This document shows positions 8,629 to 16,234 of a stretch of DNA of 64,000 nt, in pieces (position 1 is the stretch's first letter; each line of letters starts with the position of its first letter). The stretch comes from RYN-230 sp963717125. Its GTDB lineage: Bacteria > Actinomycetota > Actinomycetes > Streptosporangiales > Streptosporangiaceae. The notes under the pieces were generated by a model. That model was not told the origin of the DNA. It worked only from the letters and a program-made list of their open reading frames with translations, and searched no databases. A program made the translations under genes and the position numbers. Location: the NCBI GenBank assembly GCA_963717125.1, contig CAVQVG010000003.1:248001-312000 (forward strand). Reading direction: 5' to 3'.

Positions 8629-9606
8629 ATGCACGCGGTCGTCATCACCGAGCCCGGTGGGCCCGAGGTGCTCAGCTGGGCGGAAGTCCCCGACCCGGTG
8701 CCGGGTCCCGGCGAGGTGGTCATCGACATCACCGCCGCCGGGGTGAACCGGGCCGACCTGATGCAACGCCAGGGCTTCTACCCGCCGCCACCCGGCGCGC
8801 CGCCCTACCCGGGCCTGGAATGCTCCGGCCGGATCTCGGCGCTCGGCGACGGAGTCACCGGCTGGCAGACCGGGGACGAGGTGTGCGCGCTGCTGGGCGG
8901 TGGCGGTTACGCGGAGCGGGTGGCCGTGCCGCAGGGCCAGCTCCTGCCGGTCCCGGACGGCGTGTCGCTGACCGACGCGGCGGGCCTGCCCGAGGCGGCC
9001 TGCACCATCCAGGGCACCGTCTACCAGCAGGCCCACCTGAGTGCGGGCGAGGTGTACCTGGTACACGGCGGGGCCGGCGGGATGGGCAGCTTCGCCATCC
9101 AGCTGGGCAAGGCGGACGGCGCGGTGGTGGCCTGCACCGCGGGCGCCCCGGACAAGCTGGCCCGGTGCCGCGAGCTGGGCGCCGACCTGGCCATCTCCTA
9201 CCGCGACCAGGACTTCGTCGCGACCATCCTCGACTTCACCGATGGCCGCGGCGCCGACGTCATCCTGGACGTGGTCGGCGCGCCGTATCTGGCCAGGAAC
9301 ATGGCCGCGCTGGCCACCTGGGGCCGGCTGGTGGTGATCTCGGTGCAGGGCGGGCCGCGCGGTGAAGTGGACCTCGGCCTGCTGATGCACAAGCGGGCCA
9401 GCATCTCCGGGGCCACCCTGCGGGCCCGCCCGGCCGCGGAGAAAGCGGCCGTGGTGGCGGCCGCCCGGGCGCATGCCTGGCCGCAGATCAGCGCGGGAAA
9501 GGTGCACCCGGTCATCGACCGGGTGCTGCCGATGACCGAGGCGGCGCAGGCGCACCGGGTGTTCGACGCGGGCACCCACGTCGGGAAGATTCTGCTGGCC
9601 AGCTAG
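8629..9606 (+). CDS. NAD(P)H quinone oxidoreductase, zinc-independent MDR (PIG3-like)
   Basis: The 325-residue medium-chain reductase has AAGVNRADLMQRQG near residue 40, GLECSGRI, and the NADPH-binding stretch YLVHGGAGGMGSFAIQLGK near residue 145. It lacks the zinc ligands of alcohol dehydrogenases and matches the quinone oxidoreductase/PIG3 subgroup. The start ATG 8629 is preceded by AGGAGAA. It is separate from the epimerase (72-base gap) and sits upstream of bpa; in mycobacteria a related oxidoreductase also lies close to the bpa gene. Confidence 0.85.
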   Translation: MHAVVITEPGGPEVLSWAEVPDPVPGPGEVVIDITAAGVNRADLMQRQGFYPPPPGAPPYPGLECSGRISALGDGVTGWQTGDEVCALLGGGGYAERVAVPQGQLLPVPDGVSLTDAAGLPEAACTIQGTVYQQAHLSAGEVYLVHGGAGGMGSFAIQLGKADGAVVACTAGAPDKLARCRELGADLAISYRDQDFVATILDFTDGRGADVILDVVGAPYLARNMAALATWGRLVVISVQGGPRGEVDLGLLMHKRASISGATLRARPAAEKAAVVAAARAHAWPQISAGKVHPVIDRVLPMTEAAQAHRVFDAGTHVGKILLAS

Positions 9607-9661
9607 TCAACTGGCCGACCTGGTGGTCCAGGCACCCCAGCGGACGCGCAAGACTAAGACC

Positions 9662-10228
9662 ATGAGCGAACGGAACCCGGAAGCAGAGCAGGGCGCCAGA
9701 GTCGTCGTGCTCGGCCCGGACGGCATGCCCGTGGACGCCATCGGCGACGCTGGAGAGGGCGGCGAAGCGCCGGGCGAGCGCCCGGTGATGGAAATGGTCG
9801 AGCAGCCGGCCAAGGTGATGCGCATCGGCAGCATGATCCGGCAGCTGCTGGAGGAGGTCCGGGCGGCCCCGCTGGACGAGAAGAGCCGGGCCCGGCTCCG
9901 TGAGATACACCAGAACTCGATCAAGGAACTCGAGGATGGGCTGGCGCCCGAGCTGGTCGCCGAGCTGGACCGGCTGTCGCTGCCGTTCGTCGAGGACGAG
10001 GTGCCGAGCGAGGCCGAGCTGCGGATCGCGCAGGCCCAGCTGGTCGGCTGGCTGGAGGGCTTGTTCCACGGCATCCAGACCACGCTGTTCGCCCAGCAGA
10101 TGGCCGCGCGGGCGCAGCTCGAGCAGATGCGCCGGGCGCTGCCGCCCGGCGCCATGCCGCCCGGCATGATGCCCGGCGGGGAGGACGGCCAGCCGCAGCA
10201 GGGCCGGGCCTCCGGCCCGTACCTGTAA
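9662..10228 (+). CDS. bpa: Bacterial proteasome activator Bpa (DUF2587)
   Basis: The 188-residue protein matches the ATP-independent proteasome ring activator of actinobacteria. It has an acidic, disordered N-terminus and a helical core (about residues 40-150) that includes KVMRIGSMIRQLLEEVR and the long helices around WLEGLFHGIQTTLFAQQMA. A flexible Gly/Met/Pro-rich tail ends in GPYL. The family ends in a GQYL-like motif that docks into pockets of the 20S alpha ring, so this end fits. Presence of bpa implies a 20S proteasome elsewhere in the genome. I chose ATG 9662; the upstream in-frame GTG at 9623 adds a basic extension not typical of the family. Confidence 0.92.
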   Translation: MSERNPEAEQGARVVVLGPDGMPVDAIGDAGEGGEAPGERPVMEMVEQPAKVMRIGSMIRQLLEEVRAAPLDEKSRARLREIHQNSIKELEDGLAPELVAELDRLSLPFVEDEVPSEAELRIAQAQLVGWLEGLFHGIQTTLFAQQMAARAQLEQMRRALPPGAMPPGMMPGGEDGQPQQGRASGPYL

Positions 10229-11146
10229 TCAGACCCGGCCGTAACGCAGCCGGGACAGCCAGGCCGCCGCCTGCGCGAATTCGGCGTCTGACGTGCCCGC
10301 GCGGACCTGGGTCGGGCCGCCGTCGTGCCGCGGGTAGCTGCCCAGGAACCGGACCTGGGCGCAGACCCGGCGCAGGCCCATCAGCGCTTCGCCGACCCGG
10401 GCGTCGTCGAGGTGTCCCTCGCAGTCGATGGAGAAGCAGTACTGGCCCAGGCCGTCCCCGGTCGGCCTGGACTCGATGCGGCTCAGGTTGACCCCGCGCA
10501 CCGCGAACTCGGTCAGGATCTCCATGAGCGCACCGGGGTGGTCTTCGCGGAGGAACGCGACCAGCGAGGTCCGGTCGGACCCGGTCGCGGCGGGCAGGGG
10601 GCCGGGCTGGGTGACCACCACGAACCTGGTCACCGCGTCCGGCCGGTCGTGCGCGCCGGGCACCAGCACGGCCAGGCCGTACTGGCCGGCCGCGAACGCG
10701 CCGGCCAGCGCGGCGTCCAGTTCCCCGTCCGCCACCTGGCGGGCCGCCTCGGCGTTCGACGCGGCCGGCCGCCAGGCCGCGTCGGGCAGGTTACCGGCCA
10801 GCCAATGCCGGCACTGCGCCTGCGCCTGCGGGTGCCCGCCGACCGTCTTGATGCCAGCCAGCTCGGCGCCCGGCCGGGTCAGCAGCGCGAACGCGATCGG
10901 CAGCGGCTGCTCAGCGCAGATGACCAGGTCCTGGCCGGTGGCGAGTTCGTCGAGGGTGGCGGTGACCGCGCCCTCCACCGAGTTCTCGATGGGCACGACG
11001 CCGCGCTCCGCGGCGCCGCTGCGCACCGCGTCCAGCGTGGCCTGGATGCTCACGCAGGGCAGCGCCTGCTCCCCCGCCGCGGGGTCGAAGGCGAGCAGCG
11101 CCGCCTCGGTGAAGGTGCCCGCCGGGCCAAGGTATGCGTACCGCAC
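10229..11146 (-). CDS. pheA: Prephenate dehydratase
   Basis: The 305-residue stand-alone enzyme converts prephenate to phenylpyruvate in phenylalanine synthesis. It begins at GTG with RYAYLGPAGTFTE, the usual family start. PIENSVEGAVTATLDEL near residue 55 and a Thr/Arg-containing VTRFVVV strand near residue 170 complete the catalytic domain. A C-terminal ACT domain (about residues 190-275) has GALMEILTEFAVRGVNLSRIESRP, the phenylalanine-binding regulatory signature. A TATCCT box sits 7 bases before the GTG, so it is probably leaderless. A family A repeat abuts this promoter. It ends directly against bpa (convergent). Confidence 0.92.
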   Translation of the reverse strand: MRYAYLGPAGTFTEAALLAFDPAAGEQALPCVSIQATLDAVRSGAAERGVVPIENSVEGAVTATLDELATGQDLVICAEQPLPIAFALLTRPGAELAGIKTVGGHPQAQAQCRHWLAGNLPDAAWRPAASNAEAARQVADGELDAALAGAFAAGQYGLAVLVPGAHDRPDAVTRFVVVTQPGPLPAATGSDRTSLVAFLREDHPGALMEILTEFAVRGVNLSRIESRPTGDGLGQYCFSIDCEGHLDDARVGEALMGLRRVCAQVRFLGSYPRHDGGPTQVRAGTSDAEFAQAAAWLSRLRYGRV

Positions 11147-11153
11147 CGGCGTG

Positions 11154-11159
11154 AGGATA
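11154..11159 (-). promoter_or_regulatory. Candidate -10 box of pheA (leaderless)
   Basis: On the minus strand TATCCT lies 7 bases before the pheA GTG, the spacing expected for a leaderless actinobacterial transcript. The -35 region falls inside the adjacent repeat copy and has no clear TTGACA. Confidence 0.4.
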
Positions 11160-11312
11160 CCTTGTTTTCTCGCGCCGCCGGGGGCGCTATACCCGCCGCT
11201 CTGCTCCCTTGCGCCTCCGGGGCCCCTTAAGGCGTCGCCTTCCCTCGTCGCTCGGTCGCTCGTTCCTCGCTCCCTCGACTCCTCAGTCCAGTCAACGCCG
11301 GGCCCCTTTGGC
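11160..11312 (-). repeat. Dispersed repeat family A, copy 1
   Basis: This shares a near-identical core with copies near 12.8, 20.8 and 48.6 kb. The core begins on the plus strand at 11240 with TTCCCTCGTCGCTCGGTCGC and runs to CTCCTCAGTCCAGTC at about 11294. The flanks are GCGCCTCCGGGG/GGGGCGC elements able to form hairpins (GCGCC...GGCGC). It fills the space between pheA and the RHH gene. The orientation matches copies 2 and is opposite on the map to copies 3 and 4. Confidence 0.75.
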
Positions 11313-11320
11313 GCGTGTGA

Positions 11321-11338
11321 TATCGTGATATCACGATA
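11321..11338. promoter_or_regulatory. Perfect 18-bp palindrome, likely RHH operator
   Basis: TATCGTGATATCACGATA is its own reverse complement. It lies 16 bases before the GTG start of the ribbon-helix-helix gene at 11355. RHH antitoxin-type proteins bind such palindromes to repress their own operon, so autoregulation is the simplest reading. The site is strikingly A/T-rich against its surroundings. Confidence 0.65.
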
Positions 11339-11354
11339 GCTTAGAGGAGGGCTG

Positions 11355-11573
11355 GTGCGGACGAAGAACATGGTGCTCCGACTCGACCCGGAGCTGGCCG
11401 AGCGACTGGAGGCCGTGGCCGAGGTCGAGGGGCGCTCGGTGTCCGACGTGGTGCGCGAGGCGATCACCACGCTCGTCACGGCGCGGCAGCGGGACAAGAA
11501 GTTCATCCAGCTGCTGGAGGACAACCTGACCCGCCATCAGCGCATCTTGCAGATGCTCCGGGATGACCAGTGA
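11355..11573 (+). CDS. Ribbon-helix-helix (CopG/Arc-type) DNA-binding protein
   Basis: The 72-residue protein has an N-terminal beta strand (NMVLRLDPELAERLEAV) followed by EGRSVSDVVREAITTLV, the classic RHH fold. Its basic C-terminal helix could contact a partner. The start GTG follows GAGGAGGGCTG. Its stop overlaps the GTG of the next gene (GTGA), so it is coupled to the Doc-like/Clp-N gene as an antitoxin would be to its toxin. The perfect palindrome just upstream is the probable operator. Confidence 0.85.
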   Translation: MRTKNMVLRLDPELAERLEAVAEVEGRSVSDVVREAITTLVTARQRDKKFIQLLEDNLTRHQRILQMLRDDQ

Positions 11574-12754
11574 ACCCGCTCGACGTGGCGGACCTGGTCG
11601 TCATCGCCGGGAAGACGCTGGGCCTGGGCACCCAGGCCGCGCTGGACCGGCTGGATCTGGGCGCCGCCCAGACCGCCGTGTCCGAAGCGGCCCCGGCCGC
11701 GGACAGCGGTGATCCCGCCCTCGGCGCGGCCGCGCTGCTGGCCGCGCTGGTCCGGCACCGCCCCTGGGACACCGACACCGGTTCGGTCGCGGTGGCCGCG
11801 GCCACCACGTTCCTCGCGCTCAACGGCTGGCAGGCCGATCTCGACCCGCCGGAGGCGGCCCTGGAGGTGGTCGCCGCGCTCGGCGCGGGCCGCCTGGACA
11901 CCGCCGGCCTGGCCGAGTGGCTGTCGCCCCGGCTCTCGCAAACCTGTGTCAAGGAGGCACCGATGCACGGATGGCTACCTGGCCGGAGCAAGTCCGGCCG
12001 CCGCAAGGGAACACTGTTCCAGCGGTTCAGTCCCGGGGCGCGCCAGGTGGTGGTGGGCAGCCAGGAGGAAGCTAGGTCGCTGCGGCATGGCTACATCGGC
12101 ACCGAGCACCTGCTGCTCGGCCTGCTCCGCCAGGATTCCGGAGTGGCGGCCCAGGCGCTGGAGGCGGCCGGAGTCAGCCGGGAAGCGGCCCGGCAGGAGG
12201 TGCTGGACATCATCGGCCGCGGCCACCAGGTACCCCGCGGGCACATCCCGTTCACCCCGCGAGCCAAGAAGGTGCTGCAGCTGTCGCTGCGCGAAGCCCG
12301 CGACCTTGGCCACCTGTACATCGGCACCGAGCACCTGCTGCTCGGCCTGCTTCGCGAGGGCGATGGCGTGGCCTGCCAGGTACTGTCCCGGCTCGGCGCC
12401 GACGCAGACACCATCCGGGAGCAGTTGGCCGAACTCTCCGGCCAGCCGGAGGTCCCCCGCGATCCGGTCGTGCCGCCGGGCATCCGGGACTACGACCTGC
12501 GCATCGCGCAGGCCCGGCAGGACAAGGACGCCGCGCTGGACGCGGGCGACGCCGGGCAGGCGGCCACCGCCCGCGGCACCGAAAAGCAGCTCATCGCCGA
12601 GCGGGAGCGGCTGATCGCGGAATGGTCGGCCGACGCGGACGTGGCCGCGCTCGGCCGGGAGATCGACCGGCTCCGCGACGAGGTGCGCCGCCTGCAAGAT
12701 CTGCTGCTGCGGCACGGCATCGAACCAGAAGAAACCCACCAGCAATCTGCCTAA
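11570..12754 (+). CDS. Doc-like domain fused to (or overlapping with) double Clp-N/UVR protein
   Basis: The 394-residue frame has two parts. Residues 1-130 resemble Doc (Fic-fold) toxins: MNPLDVADLVVIAGKTLG at the start and VRHRPWDTDT...FLALNGW where Doc has H-x-F-x-D-G-N-K-R...FL-x-LNG. The Asn/Lys/Arg of the active motif are missing, so catalysis is doubtful. Residues about 145-295 hold two Clp repeat N-domains, each with GTEHLLLGLLR, followed by a UVR-like motif (KDAALDAGDAGQAATARG) and a coiled coil. No AAA+ ATPase part is present. An AAGGAGG ribosome site 5 bases before an in-frame ATG at 11963 suggests the Clp-N part (263 residues) is also, or only, made separately. Confidence 0.75.
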   Translation: MNPLDVADLVVIAGKTLGLGTQAALDRLDLGAAQTAVSEAAPAADSGDPALGAAALLAALVRHRPWDTDTGSVAVAAATTFLALNGWQADLDPPEAALEVVAALGAGRLDTAGLAEWLSPRLSQTCVKEAPMHGWLPGRSKSGRRKGTLFQRFSPGARQVVVGSQEEARSLRHGYIGTEHLLLGLLRQDSGVAAQALEAAGVSREAARQEVLDIIGRGHQVPRGHIPFTPRAKKVLQLSLREARDLGHLYIGTEHLLLGLLREGDGVACQVLSRLGADADTIREQLAELSGQPEVPRDPVVPPGIRDYDLRIAQARQDKDAALDAGDAGQAATARGTEKQLIAERERLIAEWSADADVAALGREIDRLRDEVRRLQDLLLRHGIEPEETHQQSA

Positions 12755-12764
12755 CGCGCTCTGC

Positions 12765-12945
12765 TAGCTTTGCGCCTCCGGGGGCGCTCTGCTTCTTTGC
12801 GCCTCCGGGGGCGCTATACCCGCCGACTTCCCTCGTCGCTCAGTCGCTTCGCTCCCTCGCTCCTCAGTCCGGCGGCGGCGCGCCCCCTTGGCGCGGCGCT
12901 CCTCAGTCCAGGCGGCGGCGCGCCCCCTTCGGCGCGGCGCGGTGC
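12765..12945 (-). repeat. Dispersed repeat family A, copy 2 (partly duplicated)
   Basis: Two GCGCCTCCGGGGGCGCT units (12777 and 12799 onward) are followed by the TTCCCTCGTCGCTC core. Two successive CTCCTCAGTCC...GGCGGCGGCGCGCCCCCTT ends follow, so the 3' part is itself duplicated. The minus-strand glycosyltransferase gene runs into this copy and uses its CTGGACTGA for the last codons and stop. Confidence 0.75.
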
Positions 12946-13667
12946 AGCGCCTGGCGCGCGGCCTGCGCCAGCGGGTCACGGGCGGCCAGCGCCCGGGCCA
13001 CCCCGGCGAACTGGCGGGCCCGGTGCCACTGGGCGTGCCAGTCGCCGCCGGTGGCGCGGTGCGCCATCGGCACGTCCACCTCGGTGACCCGGAAGCCCTG
13101 CCGGAGCAGGTCGATGGTGAGCCCGGTCTCCACGCCCCAGCCCGCGGCCAGCGGCCGGGCCGCCTCGAACGCGGCCCGGGTCAGGCAGCGCTGGCCGTTG
13201 AGCGGCTGGGCGGGTGACCAGCCGGTGGCCCGCCTGATGCCGGCCCCGGACAGGCCGATCACGAAGCCGTGCCCGCCCGCCCGCACCCGGTCGGTGAACA
13301 CCGCGATCGTCATGTCCGCCTGGCCGCGGCGGACCGGCTGGACCAGCGCGGCCGCGTGCCCGGCCGACCCGGCCAGGTCGCCGTCGAGGAAGAGCAGAAG
13401 CCGGGGCTGGTCGTCGCCGCGCTCCAGCAGCCGGACCGCCTCGGCGCCGGTCTCCAGGGCCACGCCCTTGCCCCGGCACCGGGAGTGCCGCAGCACGATC
13501 GCGCCCGCGCTCTCCGCTGCGGCCGCGGTCCCGTCCCGTGACCCGTCGTCCACGACCACGACCAGGTCCGCCCCGGGTGTCTCGGCGGCGGCTTTCACCG
13601 TGGCCCGGATCCGGTCGGACTCGTTCTTGGCTGGAATGACGATGGCGACGTCACCGTGCGGTGGCAT
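12903..13667 (-). CDS. Family 2 glycosyltransferase, glucosyl-phosphoglycerate synthase-like
   Basis: The 254-residue GT-A enzyme has VAIVIPAKNESDRI at the N-terminus, VVVDDGSRDGT near residue 40, and the metal-binding LLFLDGDLAG near residue 95. NGQRCLTRAAFEAARP and GWGVETGLTIDLL follow, as in glucosyl-3-phosphoglycerate synthase and polyprenyl-phosphate sugar transferases. There are no membrane segments. The final residues (about KGARRRLD) and the stop are encoded by the family A repeat, so the C-terminus has been altered by repeat insertion. Confidence 0.85.
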   Translation of the reverse strand: MPPHGDVAIVIPAKNESDRIRATVKAAAETPGADLVVVVDDGSRDGTAAAAESAGAIVLRHSRCRGKGVALETGAEAVRLLERGDDQPRLLLFLDGDLAGSAGHAAALVQPVRRGQADMTIAVFTDRVRAGGHGFVIGLSGAGIRRATGWSPAQPLNGQRCLTRAAFEAARPLAAGWGVETGLTIDLLRQGFRVTEVDVPMAHRATGGDWHAQWHRARQFAGVARALAARDPLAQAARQALHRAAPKGARRRLD

Positions 13668-13709
13668 GCGTCGATCCTACGCCGGCCCGGCCGGAGCTAC
13701 TGGCCGGGC

Positions 13710-14057
13710 CTACTGGCCGGAAACGGCTGCTCCGCTGTCCACCACGGTGAACACCGACTCGAGCCCGGTCACCTGGAGGATCTTGCGCACGGCCGGGCGC
13801 GGCCCGCTCAGCTCGATGTTGCCACCGTGCTCACGGGCCAGCCGCTGCGCGGCGAGCAGCACGTTCATGCCGGTGGAGTCGCAGAAATCCACTCCGGACA
13901 TGTCCACCACGAGGCGCACCGCGTGGTCGGTGTTCAGCGCCTGGGCCAGCTGACTCTGCAGCCTAGGAGCGGTGTACAGGTCGATTTCGCCGGACAGGGC
14001 GACAATGACGCGATCACCTTCGGTACGGCTCGAGACCTTTAGCTCCACGAGCCGCAC
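13710..14057 (-). CDS. STAS-domain anti-sigma factor antagonist
   Basis: The 115-residue single STAS domain has VALSGEIDLYTAPRLQSQL and VVDMSGVDFCDSTGMNVL, where the Ser of DSTGM is the usual phosphorylation site of RsbV/SpoIIAA-type antagonists. Unphosphorylated, such proteins sequester an RsbW-type kinase and free a sigma factor. An RsbW-like ATPase lies 2.2 kb away (16.2 kb) and is a possible partner, though the two are not in one operon. Confidence 0.88.
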   Translation of the reverse strand: MRLVELKVSSRTEGDRVIVALSGEIDLYTAPRLQSQLAQALNTDHAVRLVVDMSGVDFCDSTGMNVLLAAQRLAREHGGNIELSGPRPAVRKILQVTGLESVFTVVDSGAAVSGQ

Positions 14058-14183
14058 CCTACCGCCCTGCGCGCGCCAGGACTAGATCCTTACCCAGAGC
14101 ACACAGCGAAACCACAGGCGGACCGGGCGATTGTGCGTCAAGCTGGGGGGGACGTACCCAGCACCTGCGAGGTGGGTCCCCGG

Positions 14184-14735
14184 ATGTACCCCTTGCCAGA
14201 GCAGTCAGAACCAAAGCCGGCCCGATCGCGGCCGCTGCCCGACATGCAGTCGGCGGCGCCGGTGCCGCTGGCCGCGCCGCTGGCGGGGGACCTGTTCCAG
14301 CCGAGCAGCCGCCCCGAGGCCGCCGAGCCCGAGCCGCCGCGGGCCCCGGCGCCGGGCTGGGCGCCGGACCAGGACCGGCAGCGCGACCAGATCCGGGAGG
14401 AGATGGGCGGGCTGAGCGACCGGGCGCTGGCCGCCTCGTCCTGGCTGCAGAGCAGCAGGCACTACGGCCAGCTGGTGAACCGGGACGGCGTGGTGCCGGT
14501 GACGGCCCGGATGACCGCGAGCGATCTGACCTTCCTGGCCGAGGCGCGGGAGCAGATGCTCCGGTTCAGCGAGCTGACGGTGCGCCTGATCGACCTGCAC
14601 CAGCCGCTGGACGCCGGCGGCATCAGCACGGATCCGGCCAGCCCGGTGCGGCGCTGCCGGAGCTGCATGTGGCGCTGGCCGTGCCCGACGTTCAGCATCC
14701 TGGCCGAAGTGGTCGGCCAGCCACCGGCCACCTAA
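14184..14735 (+). CDS. Hypothetical actinobacterial protein with CxxC...WPCP C-terminus
   Basis: The 183-residue protein is called from ATG 14184, which is preceded by GAGGTGGG; an in-frame GTG at 14133 would add 17 residues. The N-terminal 65 residues are Pro/Ala/Glu-rich and probably disordered. The middle is helical. The C-terminus carries CRSCMWRWPCPTF, a short cysteine motif (C-x-x-C...W-P-C-P-T) found at the ends of many small actinobacterial proteins of unknown role. Function not recognised. The last 44 bases overlap the 3' end of arginine deiminase on the other strand. Confidence 0.6.
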   Translation: MYPLPEQSEPKPARSRPLPDMQSAAPVPLAAPLAGDLFQPSSRPEAAEPEPPRAPAPGWAPDQDRQRDQIREEMGGLSDRALAASSWLQSSRHYGQLVNRDGVVPVTARMTASDLTFLAEAREQMLRFSELTVRLIDLHQPLDAGGISTDPASPVRRCRSCMWRWPCPTFSILAEVVGQPPAT

Positions 14736-16134
14736 CGGTGCTGGCCCGGGGGGACGACCCCCGGAACCCCCGATCGGCGCTGCGCGCCGCTAAACGCAGC
14801 CGGGCCAGCTGCGGGCCGACCGGCAGGCCGCGCGGGTCGCTGACCGCGGGCACCGGCCGGGGCATGGGCGGCAGGCCACGGCCGGCCGCCAGGTCCGGCG
14901 GCGGAGCGGCCGGAACCGGCGCCAGCTCGCCGGCCGGGTCCCTGGTGATCACGCAGGACAGGCAGCGCGGCCCGCCCCGCCCGCTGCCCAGCTCACTGGC
15001 GGGCACGGTGACGACCCGCACGCCCGCCGCGGCCAGCCGCTCGTTGGTCTCCCGGTTCCGCTCGTCGCACACGGCCAGCCCACGGCCCAGGGACAGCGCG
15101 TTGCCGCCGTCATCCCACTGCCCGCCGGGCGCGGTCAGCGGGTCGAGCCCGGTGCCGATCACGGTGAGCCGGTCCACGCCGATGGCCTGGGCGGCGGCGG
15201 CCAGGAACGGCTGCGGCCTGGACACCCGCAGCTCCGCATCGCGCCAGGTGATGGCGTGCGCGGTGAGCGTGTAGGCGAGCGCCGGGTGCATCACGACCAC
15301 GCCGGTGTCCACCACGGTGCAGACGGTGTCCAGGTGCCCGGCCCCGGTGCGCTGGATCGGCACGGCCAGCACGGTCCGGGCCAGGCCGGCCGCGAACACC
15401 TGCCGGGCCAGCCGCTCGGCCCCGGCCGGGCTGGTCCGCTCGCTGACCCCGACGGCCAGCACCCCCGGGGCCAGCAGCACGATGTCCGCGCCGGCCAGCG
15501 GCTCCAGGTACGGCCCGTAGAGCATGGTGGTCCCGGCGAAGCGGGGGTGGTGCCGGTACAGCACGGCGAGCAGCGCCGCCTCGCGGTCCCGGCCCGGCGC
15601 GGCCAGGCTGGCCACCGCCACCTGGTCCCCGATCCAGGCGCTGGAATCGCCGGTGAACACCAGGTTCGGCAGCGGATCGACGACGAAATCGTGCCGGCCG
15701 AGCAGGTCGTACACCAGCCCGCGCCCGCCGGGCAGCTCGGCCGGGGTCAGCCCGGCGATCAGCGCCTGGGCCAGCGGTTCCGATTCCAGGTCGTCCAGGT
15801 GACCGCGGACCAGCCCGCGCAACTCGTCGCCGAGCTGCGGGCCGGACAGCACGGAGGCGATGGCCGCGGCCCGGGCGTCGGCGTACTCCAGCACCTCCTG
15901 GAGCAGTTCGGTGAGGTACAGCACCTCAACCCCGTGCTCCCGGAGGACCTGGCTGAACGTGTCGTGCTCCTGCTGGGCCCGGTCCGCCCAGGGCAGCCGG
16001 TCGAAGAGGACGCGGCCGCGGCTGTGCGGGGATATCCGCCTCAGCTCCGCTCCCGGGCGGTGCAGCAGCACGGTCCTGAGCCGGCCGACTTCGCTGTCCG
16101 CGCCGTGCGTGTGCGCCACGATCCCCCCTGCCAT
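14692..16134 (-). CDS. arcA: Arginine deiminase with repeat-derived C-terminal extension
   Basis: Hydrolyses arginine to citrulline and ammonia. From ATG 16134 the product is 480 residues. The family start SEVGRLRTVLLHRPGAEL is at residue 12, LPNLVFTGDSSAWIGD near 160, the catalytic HLDT near 265, the metal/substrate DDGGNAL near 370, and the nucleophilic Cys in GRGGPRCLSC near 415. The family normally ends shortly after this Cys at about 410-420 residues. Here about 60 further residues follow, including RGSSPRAST encoded by a family B repeat at 14.74-14.78 kb. No arcB or arcD lies beside it. An in-frame upstream start at 16185 is less likely. Confidence 0.9.
   Translation of the reverse strand: MAGGIVAHTHGADSEVGRLRTVLLHRPGAELRRISPHSRGRVLFDRLPWADRAQQEHDTFSQVLREHGVEVLYLTELLQEVLEYADARAAAIASVLSGPQLGDELRGLVRGHLDDLESEPLAQALIAGLTPAELPGGRGLVYDLLGRHDFVVDPLPNLVFTGDSSAWIGDQVAVASLAAPGRDREAALLAVLYRHHPRFAGTTMLYGPYLEPLAGADIVLLAPGVLAVGVSERTSPAGAERLARQVFAAGLARTVLAVPIQRTGAGHLDTVCTVVDTGVVVMHPALAYTLTAHAITWRDAELRVSRPQPFLAAAAQAIGVDRLTVIGTGLDPLTAPGGQWDDGGNALSLGRGLAVCDERNRETNERLAAAGVRVVTVPASELGSGRGGPRCLSCVITRDPAGELAPVPAAPPPDLAAGRGLPPMPRPVPAVSDPRGLPVGPQLARLRLAARSADRGFRGSSPRASTVRWPVAGRPLRPGC
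14742..14782 (-). repeat. Dispersed repeat family B, copy 1
   Basis: A C/G-run segment (minus strand CGATCGGGGGTTCCGGGGGT continuing to GGGCCAGCACC) matches a segment at 49.14-49.18 kb with few differences. It lies inside the extended arginine deiminase frame and is read as DRGFRGSSPRAST. Confidence 0.6.
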
Positions 16135-16234
16135 CCCGCCGTGCCCCCGGGCGCACGGATGACTCCTCGGAGGGAGTATCACCACTTCGGTGGTTGATTA
16201 CGCATGCCCACGTAATGATTACTAGACGTGATCA

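Noticed and set aside
7594..9579. A 661-codon open frame on the minus strand across the epimerase and quinone reductase genes
   Set aside because: Low-complexity Arg/Gly/His/Pro product with no domain, fully antisense to two clear enzymes; typical high-GC shadow frame.
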